From: Polaromonas sp. CF318
Lineage (GTDB): Bacteria; Pseudomonadota; Gammaproteobacteria; Burkholderiales; Burkholderiaceae_C
Direction of reading: 5' to 3'
NCBI RefSeq assembly: GCF_000282655.1
Contig: NZ_AKIV01000074.1
Span: 62,001-126,000, forward strand
DNA length: 64,000 nucleotides
Shown here: piece after piece, positions 17,513 through 24,653 of the stretch
How positions within the stretch are numbered: position 1 is the stretch's first letter
Layout: each line of letters starts with the position of its first letter
Position numbers and translations under genes: made by a program
The notes under the pieces: generated by a model
Databases searched by the model: none
Seen by the model: only the letters and a program-made list of their open reading frames with translations
Told to the model about the DNA's origin: nothing

Positions 17513-18493
17513 TCAGGATATCCCGGAGCGAGGGCGCAGCACGGATTCCCTCGTACAAGGACCCATGCGCCCGCGCAAGCCGTCCGCGATGCCACCCGCG
17601 AATGCACGGACTTTGGCAAAGCCCTGCTTCTCCAGAAGAGCCATGCCTCCCAGCCCCAGCAGCAGGCGCGCCAGCCGCCGCAGGCACCAATCGGGCTCTC
17701 GCCGCCAATAGGTCATCACCGTGACCACCGTATTGCGGGCAATGTAGTACTTGCGCACCGGCGGATGATTCGGAAGTGCGCCCAACAGGGGAAGCCGCAC
17801 ACCGCCGGATTCGCCGACGCTGTGCGTCATGACGGGCTTGCGACTGATGATTACTTGATGGCCATGTGCCCGGGCCCGCAGGCAGAACTCGTGATCCACC
17901 TGGTCGATGAAATAGTCTTCCCGGAATCCTCCTATCGCCAATGCAAGACGCACGTCGACAAGGCTGCCTGACGTGATGACTGTTTTTTGCACCAGGAAGG
18001 TCGCAGCCTCTCCGATTGGGACCTTGGGATGCTTGCTCCTTGGATCCAGATAGTTCCCCCCGATTACGGCGGGCGCGAGTGAGCAGGCTTGGGACACGCC
18101 AAGAAGCGTGCTCACCATATCCGGAAAGCACTGGGTGTCCTGGTCCAGTGTCAGTGCCCATTTGCATCCGGCACTCAAGGCATAGTGAAGGCCCTGGTTG
18201 AGTGCCGCTGAAATACCCAGATTGGCGCGGTTTGAAACCAGATGGATGTTTGCTGCGTCCCCCGGTAAATCAAGTTGGCGCACGACACCTTCAGCCGGCG
18301 TGTTGTCGACAACGACCACACGCGCTACCTGGGGCAGCAGGCCGCGAAGCCGTGTTTTGAATTCCTCGTCGGGGTAATAGGCGACGACGACCGCGCACAC
18401 CAGGCCCTGGGACGCGTCGCAGGCGTCTTCCCGCAGAGGAACTCCTTCTGTCCCGGCCCGTGACACTGCGTTCTCCGCCGTGTGTGATTTCAT
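17513..18493 (-). CDS. Rhamnosyltransferase-like GT2 glycosyltransferase
   Basis: 326 residues. I chose the ATG at 18493 because it overlaps the stop of the epimerase gene in an ATGA arrangement. Motifs are VVAYYPDEEFKTRLRGLLPQ, VVVDNTP, RANLGISAALNQGLHYAL, LTLDQDTQC and DYFIDQVDHEFCLRARAHGH, which match RfbF/RfbN-type rhamnosyltransferases. The likely donor is dTDP-L-rhamnose, but no rml genes occur in the window. It is part of the leftward operon running from about 21.4 to 16.6 kb. Confidence 0.86.
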   Translation of the reverse strand: MKSHTAENAVSRAGTEGVPLREDACDASQGLVCAVVVAYYPDEEFKTRLRGLLPQVARVVVVDNTPAEGVVRQLDLPGDAANIHLVSNRANLGISAALNQGLHYALSAGCKWALTLDQDTQCFPDMVSTLLGVSQACSLAPAVIGGNYLDPRSKHPKVPIGEAATFLVQKTVITSGSLVDVRLALAIGGFREDYFIDQVDHEFCLRARAHGHQVIISRKPVMTHSVGESGGVRLPLLGALPNHPPVRKYYIARNTVVTVMTYWRREPDWCLRRLARLLLGLGGMALLEKQGFAKVRAFAGGIADGLRGRMGPCTRESVLRPRSGIS

Positions 18494-19353
18494 GGCTGGT
18501 CCAATAGCCATTTCCAGCTTCCCTGGATTCCTTCTTCAAGGGGAATGCGCGGCGTCCAGGACAGGCGGCTTTGCAGCAACGAAATGTCCAGCACGATGTT
18601 GCGCACATCCACGGTACGAGCCGGGCGGTACGCTCTCTTCACCTCGCGCCCGCCGACGTTCTCTGCGATACGCAACACCTCGTTGACGCTGTGCCCTTTG
18701 CCGCTGCCAAGGTTGTAAGTTCCGCTATCTTCCCGCAGGGATACCAGGCGCGCGCACGCTTCAGCGACGTCGTCGACGTGAATGAAGTCGCGCACACTCT
18801 CACCGTCGCCCCAGATTTCCATCTGCGTGCCCAGCCGGGCATGCTCAAGCACGGTGCGCACCAAGCCAAAGCCGCTTTTCACCGTCTGCCCGGGACCGTA
18901 GGCATTCGAAGGGCGAAGAATGGTGACTGCATGGCCGCGGGCCCGCAATGCGCCGCAAAAAACTTCTTGTGAGGCCTTGCTTGCCCCGTGGTTGGAAAGC
19001 GGCGCTATCGGGCTATCCTCCGTCACGGGCAGGTTTTGGGGGTTGCCGTACACCGTCCCTCCCGACGAAAAAAAGATCAGGTGTGTCTGCGGCTGGCTTT
19101 TCAGCAAGTCCAGCAGGCGCAAGGTCAAGGTGAGATTGCCCAGTTCCCGGCCGGGGCTGGCGGCGGATGCGCCCGGCGTGGTGGAGCAGGCGAGGTGCAC
19201 CACCGTGCCGCATTGAGGCAGCAGCTGCTCAAGCTGCGCTTCCTGCTGACGGCCGAGGATATGCACAGGCCTCTCCTCACGCCGCAGGCGTCCGGCAAGG
19301 GCGCTGCCGATAAAGCCCGCGCCGCCCAGCAGCAATACGCCGTCGCGCCTCAC
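18490..19353 (-). CDS. NAD-dependent sugar epimerase/dehydratase with altered catalytic Tyr
   Basis: 287 residues from the GTG at 19353, which overlaps the upstream stop (GTGA). The Rossmann loop GGAGFIGSALAGRL and the SSGGTVYGNP segment are those of extended short-chain dehydrogenases acting on nucleotide sugars; RPSNAYGPGQ, DFIHVDDVAEA and YNLGSGKGHSVNEVL also fit. The usual catalytic YxxxK appears here as HGASK, so histidine replaces tyrosine four residues before the lysine. I checked this against the codon (cac) at about 19000. The enzyme could be inactive, use another acid, or catalyse a different step. Confidence 0.87.
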   Translation of the reverse strand: MRRDGVLLLGGAGFIGSALAGRLRREERPVHILGRQQEAQLEQLLPQCGTVVHLACSTTPGASAASPGRELGNLTLTLRLLDLLKSQPQTHLIFFSSGGTVYGNPQNLPVTEDSPIAPLSNHGASKASQEVFCGALRARGHAVTILRPSNAYGPGQTVKSGFGLVRTVLEHARLGTQMEIWGDGESVRDFIHVDDVAEACARLVSLREDSGTYNLGSGKGHSVNEVLRIAENVGGREVKRAYRPARTVDVRNIVLDISLLQSRLSWTPRIPLEEGIQGSWKWLLDQP

Positions 19354-20459
19354 GCGCTGCGCTCCAGAAGATTTTGGTAGGCTGCCACATAACGGCCGGC
19401 GCAGCCGTCCCAGGTACCTATCGTTTCCTTGACCCAATCACGGGCCGCTTGTCCTGTTGCCCGGTTATGCATAGGGTCTTCGAGCCAGTCCAGGCCCTGG
19501 GACAGCTCGTCACGGCTGGCCGCAAGCCACCCCGTGACGCGGTGTTGCACCATGTCGCGGTGGGCCGGCAAGTCGGACGCAAGAACCGGCAAGCCCGCAG
19601 CCATCGCTTCCAGCATCACCTGCGGCCGTCCCTCGTCGTGACGGCTAAGGGTGATCAATCCGCAGGCCTGGGGAAACCAGTTTTCAAGCAAATCGGCCGG
19701 ATGCGTCGGGCCGTGGTAACGCACCCAGGAAGGAAGTTCGAGCATCTCCTGCATGGGGCCAAACAAGTGCAATTGCCGTTCACCGTCGAAAAGACCCTCG
19801 CCCCAGGCAAACAGGTCCCCGATCTTGTCGCGGGTCAGGCGGGTCACCGCCAGCCATTGCCGCGCATTGCCTGCAGCGGGCCGGTGCACCACCTCAAACC
19901 AGGGGTCGTCCACGCCAAAGGCGATGGGGCGAATTTCAGCCAGATCGCCGAAGGCCTGCTCCAGCGCCGGCCGCATCCACTCGGCATTGGGGGCCAGGAT
20001 CGCGCGGCGTTGCCGCAGCACGGAGCGCAGCAAAACTTTCATGCCGGGCAGGCGCAGCAGGCCAAAGTCGCTGCCAAGCACCGTGATCAACGCCGGCGTT
20101 GTGGTGCCCCACAAAGGCAAGGCATTCTGGAGCCAGTTGACATGGACGACGTCGGCCGGCTGGCGGCGGTAGGTGCGGCCCAAGCGCGCCAGCAAGGTCA
20201 GGATGGTTCCGGCGGCGAGCGCCTTCCGGGTGCGCAGCAGGTGCGCGATGCCGCCTTGTTTCGACAAGCGTGCAAGCCAAAGTGCATCTGCCGGCGTCGT
20301 AGCGGTGGCCACATGGGCTGGCAACTGTCCCGGCGGCGCCCACAGCGAAAGCCGAACGTCGCCGCGCCGTGCCAGCGCGCCGGCCTGGTTGGCGATGAAA
20401 CGGCCGCGCCAGTCCTTAGGGCTTTCCGGGTAGGAGGTGCTGCTCATCAGAATGTTCAA
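19350..20459 (-). CDS. Glycosyltransferase family 4
   Basis: 369 residues, GT-B fold. The N-terminus MNILMSSTSYPESPKDWRGRFI carries a short loop, VVHVNWLQNALPLW lies in the acceptor domain, and the donor-binding EX7E motif is seen in EGRPQVMLEAMAAGLPV near residue 285. It retains sugar transfer with anomeric retention, as expected of GT4; donor unknown. The stop overlaps the epimerase GTG. An 80-base gap separates it from the upstream DPM1-like gene, so the operon is probably continuous. Confidence 0.88.
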   Translation of the reverse strand: MNILMSSTSYPESPKDWRGRFIANQAGALARRGDVRLSLWAPPGQLPAHVATATTPADALWLARLSKQGGIAHLLRTRKALAAGTILTLLARLGRTYRRQPADVVHVNWLQNALPLWGTTTPALITVLGSDFGLLRLPGMKVLLRSVLRQRRAILAPNAEWMRPALEQAFGDLAEIRPIAFGVDDPWFEVVHRPAAGNARQWLAVTRLTRDKIGDLFAWGEGLFDGERQLHLFGPMQEMLELPSWVRYHGPTHPADLLENWFPQACGLITLSRHDEGRPQVMLEAMAAGLPVLASDLPAHRDMVQHRVTGWLAASRDELSQGLDWLEDPMHNRATGQAARDWVKETIGTWDGCAGRYVAAYQNLLERSA

Positions 20460-20539
20460 ACCATGACTTTCTAGATCGATGGGAGCCAGCCAGTATTCAA
20501 CGGTACGGACAGCAGGTGCCGGGGCATCCCGCGGCCATG

Positions 20540-21427
20540 CTAATCACTTTCGCGGTCGCTGGTATCAATGTTCTTGTAATGCAATGCGGATATCTGCTCG
20601 GAAACGATACCTATCAGGAACGTGAAAACCGCCGAGATGAACAGCAGCGCACTCATGTTGGTGAACCGGCCCGCCGTTATATAGGTGTAAAGATAATAAG
20701 CAAGCCCCGTCAGGAAAAAGCCCGCACTGATCGGGAGAAAAAGCTTTTGAGGCGAAAAAAGCGTGCCGATCTTGATGATGATCAACAGGAAACGCAGGCC
20801 GTCGCGCAGCGGATGGATATGGCTGGTGCCGCTGGCTCTGCGCGGCGAATGGATAGGCACATACGCCACGCCGTAGCCGGCGCGGAAAAAACTCATCGTG
20901 ATCGTTGTCGGGTACGAGAAGCCATTGGGCAGCAGATAGAGGAACTGGCGAAACCGGGCCGCGCGAACCACCCTGAATCCCGAGGTAAGGTCGGCAATCG
21001 GCTGCATGACCATCCAGCTGGCGAAGCGGCTGAAAACGTCGTTGGCCGCCGCACGGTGCAAGCCGGCCTGGGAGCCGGCCTGCCGTGCGCCCACCACCAT
21101 GTCGTAACCCTTGTTGAATTCCTCGAGCAAACTGGGAATGTCTTCGGGCTTGTGCTGGCCGTCGGCATCCATGAAAACAATCACCTCCCCAAGCGCCGCC
21201 CGGGCGCCGGTCTTGATGGCCGCGCCATTGCCCTTGGCGTAATGGTGCCGCAGGTGTTTGACCCGATGCTCGGCGCACACGGCGGGCGTGTCATCGGTGG
21301 AGCCGTCATCAACCACCAGCACCTCAGCGCCAGGGACCACGGCCAGGATGCGAGGCAGGATATCCCGCAAACCCGTCGCTTCGTTTCTGGCGGGAAGGAC
21401 GATGGAGAGTGGGACGGTATGGGGCAT
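20540..21427 (-). CDS. Polyprenyl-phosphate glycosyltransferase (DPM1/GtrB-like GT2)
   Basis: About 295 residues from ATG 21427 (an alternative TTG at 21451 overlaps the upstream stop). The GT2 core has SIVLPARNEATGL, VVDDGSTDDTPAV, FMDADGQHKPEDIP and the ADLTSGFRVVRA stretch typical of dolichol- or undecaprenyl-phosphate sugar synthases. Two C-terminal membrane helices (PISAGFFLTGLAYYLYTYI and MSALLFISAVFTFLIGIV) are as in GtrB/ArnC relatives. Such enzymes supply Und-P-linked single sugars to membrane GT-C transferases. The GT-C-like gene immediately upstream (21448-23364) is the obvious partner. Confidence 0.88.
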   Translation of the reverse strand: MPHTVPLSIVLPARNEATGLRDILPRILAVVPGAEVLVVDDGSTDDTPAVCAEHRVKHLRHHYAKGNGAAIKTGARAALGEVIVFMDADGQHKPEDIPSLLEEFNKGYDMVVGARQAGSQAGLHRAAANDVFSRFASWMVMQPIADLTSGFRVVRAARFRQFLYLLPNGFSYPTTITMSFFRAGYGVAYVPIHSPRRASGTSHIHPLRDGLRFLLIIIKIGTLFSPQKLFLPISAGFFLTGLAYYLYTYITAGRFTNMSALLFISAVFTFLIGIVSEQISALHYKNIDTSDRESD

Positions 21428-21447
21428 TGGCAGGCGGCCGGTTGGTG

Positions 21448-23364
21448 TCAACGTGCCGTCATGTTAAGCGCAGCGAGCAGCTCATCGAGCGTCTTTCGCT
21501 CCTCGGCTGGAAAATAACCCGTCCGCAAGCTCTCCAGCAATTGCCGGGCCTGTGCCATCTCCCCGGAGAGCATGAGCAGCTGCGCCCATTTGAGGCGATT
21601 GCTCGGGTTGGACGGGTTCAGCGCCAGTGATTGCGACAAGGCGCGCCGCGCCGCTGCAAGGTCGCGCTCACGCAGCCACAGATAATCGGCATGCCAGGAA
21701 TGCAGCATGGCCTGGATCCCTGGTGATACCCCGGGATTGGCAAGCGCGGCGGCGAACACCGCGTCTGTTTCGACCCGGGTGAGGCATATCGATCCGGCAA
21801 TCGACATTTCCTTCAGGTTGTACAGCACGCCGGTATCGCCAGGCGCAAAAGGGGTCTGCCTCAGGCGGCGCGCCAGTTCGTCGACGTCGGCCTGCTTTGC
21901 CGGCATGCCCGCCTGGCAGCTCAGGTGGATCAAGCCGAGCCAGCTCATCTTGAGGTTCGGGTCGAGCTTGCCGGCCGTTTCGTAATGCGTACGGGCCAAA
22001 GCATAAGTGGGTGAATCTCGCAAGGCGGCCTCCGGCAGCCCCGCCAATGAGACCCCGGCTTCGTGCTGGGCGCGGGCCGATGAAGGATGGTTGCGGGCCT
22101 CGACCTGGGTGCGCCGCACTTCCTCGCCGAACTGGTGTGAACGCAAGGCTGTGACAAGCAAGGAATAACCCAGTGCCGCCGCCGCGAGCATGACGCCGAT
22201 CCTCCTGTGCGTCCCCTGCCGCTCCAGCGCGAGCGTCAAAGCCCATCCTGCCACCATCAAGATACCCAGGACAGGCAGGTAATTGCGGTGCTCGTGCACA
22301 AGCTCCAGGGGCAATACGGTGGATTCCAGGGCGTGCCCGATCAGAAACCACAAGATGCCCAACGCGACAAGCGGCGCGCGCCTTCGCGTCCACCACGCGA
22401 GCAATGCCAGACCAGCCAGCCCCAGCAACGCGGGCAGCGTCGTCCACGGAGTAAGCAGACCGGTGGAAACCACAAAGTCGTCGTGGTACAGGCCGAAGGC
22501 CTTGAGGTTCGGGGCCACAATCAGGTCAAGGTAAAACCAGAGTACCCGACTCTCCGTCAGCAGGCGCTCCGTCAGCGAGAACGGACGCAACTGATAACCG
22601 GCCCACAACCATTGCGCGCGAGCAGACAGCGCATAGGCCAGTCCTGCCGCCAGGAGCAGGGCCGTCAAGGCCATCAATCCACGTGCAAAACGATCGAGGT
22701 GCCCGACTGAGTTCCGGCGCACCAACAGCTCCCAGGCGAGTACAAACACGGGAAACAGCAGGCCGCTTTCCTTGCTGAGACAGGAAAGCGGCCAGAAAAC
22801 AGTCCATGCCAGCAAGAGCCACGCGGCGGCCACCCGGCCCGCGCTTTCCCGGCCGCGGATATGCAGCAACAGCGCGGCGAGCAGAAAGAAGGCCGACAGG
22901 CTGGTCATGCGCTGCACGGCGTGGAGAACCGGAAGCAACTGGATAGGGTGCAGCAGCCACAGCGCGGTCACAGCGCCGGATGCGATCAACAGGTTGCGCT
23001 GTTGGGCCAGCGGCCTGGCCGTGCCCAGCAAGCGTCGTGACAAGGCTAACACCAGCAAACCGCAGGCAAAGTGAATGGCGAGATTGGTCGCCTTGAAAGC
23101 AAAGGGGTTGAAGCCGCTGAAATAGTGGTTGAGCGCAAAGCTCAACTGGGCTACTGGCCTGCCCGAGGGGCCGGCACCACCGCTGGCCAGGGCCTGGCGG
23201 AGGGACTCTGAAGACAGGGTTTCAAGACGCACACCGTCTGCGAGGGTAATGCTGGGACCGTCGTCAAAAAAGAAGTTGCCGTGCAAACCCGGCCAATAGA
23301 TGGCAGCCAGCAATGCGGCAGCGAGAACAGCCGCGGCCGCAGCGAAGTATCGGGTTCGAATCAT
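21448..23364 (-). CDS. TMTC-like membrane glycosyltransferase with TPR tail, candidate pilin O-glycosyltransferase
   Basis: 638 residues from ATG 23364; the longer frame to 23415 would include the pilA terminator, so I reject it. The first helix is followed by NFFFDDGPSI, with the paired Asp of GT-C enzymes, then RPVAQLSFALNHYFSGFNP and FKATNLAIHF, which strongly recall TMTC/DUF1736-type O-mannosyltransferases. About ten membrane helices are followed from about residue 430 by TPR-like repeats (ARTHYETAGKLDPNLKMSWL, AARRALSQSLALNPSNPSNR). Placed directly after pilA and followed by a polyprenyl-phosphate glycosyltransferase, it probably attaches a sugar to the pilin in the periplasm. That role is inference. 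Confidence 0.75.
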   Translation of the reverse strand: MIRTRYFAAAAAVLAAALLAAIYWPGLHGNFFFDDGPSITLADGVRLETLSSESLRQALASGGAGPSGRPVAQLSFALNHYFSGFNPFAFKATNLAIHFACGLLVLALSRRLLGTARPLAQQRNLLIASGAVTALWLLHPIQLLPVLHAVQRMTSLSAFFLLAALLLHIRGRESAGRVAAAWLLLAWTVFWPLSCLSKESGLLFPVFVLAWELLVRRNSVGHLDRFARGLMALTALLLAAGLAYALSARAQWLWAGYQLRPFSLTERLLTESRVLWFYLDLIVAPNLKAFGLYHDDFVVSTGLLTPWTTLPALLGLAGLALLAWWTRRRAPLVALGILWFLIGHALESTVLPLELVHEHRNYLPVLGILMVAGWALTLALERQGTHRRIGVMLAAAALGYSLLVTALRSHQFGEEVRRTQVEARNHPSSARAQHEAGVSLAGLPEAALRDSPTYALARTHYETAGKLDPNLKMSWLGLIHLSCQAGMPAKQADVDELARRLRQTPFAPGDTGVLYNLKEMSIAGSICLTRVETDAVFAAALANPGVSPGIQAMLHSWHADYLWLRERDLAAARRALSQSLALNPSNPSNRLKWAQLLMLSGEMAQARQLLESLRTGYFPAEERKTLDELLAALNMTAR

Positions 23365-23406
23365 GCGCAAAAAAGAAAAAAGCCCCTTGGCAAGGCCAAG
23401 GGGCTT
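23365..23406 (-). terminator. Rho-independent terminator of pilA
   Basis: A perfect 12-base-pair stem (23380-23391 with 23395-23406) with a three-base loop is followed on the minus strand by a T-rich run ending at the next start codon. It lies 18 bases after the pilA stop. Confidence 0.9.
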
Positions 23407-23423
23407 TGTATCCAATCAACCGA

Positions 23424-23930
<507 letters not shown>

Positions 23931-23934
23931 TTAG

Positions 23935-23950
23935 AGCAGTTTCTGTGCCA
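23935..23950 (-). promoter_or_regulatory. Sigma-54 promoter of pilA
   Basis: On the minus strand the sequence TGGCACagaaaCTGCT matches the -24/-12 consensus TGGCAC-N5-TTGCW except for one base, with the required GG and GC ten bases apart. The predicted start is about 12 bases further, leaving a leader of about 40 bases to the pilA ATG. pilA is RpoN/PilR-controlled in several genera. About 160 bases upstream to 24114 remain for an activator site. Confidence 0.8.
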
Positions 23951-24114
23951 AACCGGGCCTAACCCCTGAAATCGCGGCTTTGACAAGGGGAACGAACCAA
24001 AAGCCGGCTTGCTTGTAGCGCTTCTTGTCAGTTCCAACCACCGAAGGTGGCATTTTTGTCAGCCCACTTCCCCCAAACCGACTTGAAAGCGAGCCTCTGG
24101 GGCACTTACCCAGC

Positions 24115-24414
24115 TCACCCAATATGCCGGATAAGCCACTTGGTCAGTTCATCCGTATAGTCGGGCGCAACACCGGCATCCTTGAGCTTCCATTTGAAGG
24201 CATTACCCAGCTGGGCCTTCTTGTAGGTATTTAGTTTGTGCTGCCTTTTGAAATGGTAGATCTGGTCCGCCATTTTCCCGAGCAGCTTGGTGGACTTCTG
24301 CGCGAAGGCCTTGTCCCCAATCTGGTTGGCCGGGGGCATGCCTTCCAGGAAATACCGTGCGAGGGATTCGCCAAACGTCTTCGCTTCACGAGCGTCAAAC
24401 CAACTCAATATCAT
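24115..24414 (-). CDS. Hypothetical 99-residue protein
   Basis: Started at ATG 24414, which follows a ggagg site seven bases upstream; the frame extends further but without plausible coding. The protein is soluble, helical and lysine-rich (AFAQKSTKLLGKMADQIYHF, NTYKKAQLGNAFKWKLKDAG). No cysteine cluster or membrane segment is present and I do not recognise the family. It lies between pilA and the OGT genes, divergent from the latter, with no visible functional link. Confidence 0.75.
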   Translation of the reverse strand: MILSWFDAREAKTFGESLARYFLEGMPPANQIGDKAFAQKSTKLLGKMADQIYHFKRQHKLNTYKKAQLGNAFKWKLKDAGVAPDYTDELTKWLIRHIG

Positions 24415-24653
24415 GTGGCCTCCAGGTGCTTTTCGCGATTGTGGCATTATAAAAATAGGGTCATGGCAATACACCGTGTTCGCGGCGGTTTGCCTTTCGT
24501 CCGAATCGCAATTCAAGGGCAATGACTTCAGGCGTCCAATGCCTTCGAGCCGACGGGCGGCCATCCGCATTCAACAAAACAACTGCATAGACGTCTTTTC
24601 AGCGCACCCATTAAACCATTCGGCCGAGGCCGCAAAAATCGAAGAGGCAAGGG

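Noticed and set aside
23365-23415. Longer start for the TMTC-like glycosyltransferase (at 23415)
   Set aside because: It would translate through the pilA terminator hairpin and add hydrophilic residues before the first membrane helix; the ATG at 23364 fits better.
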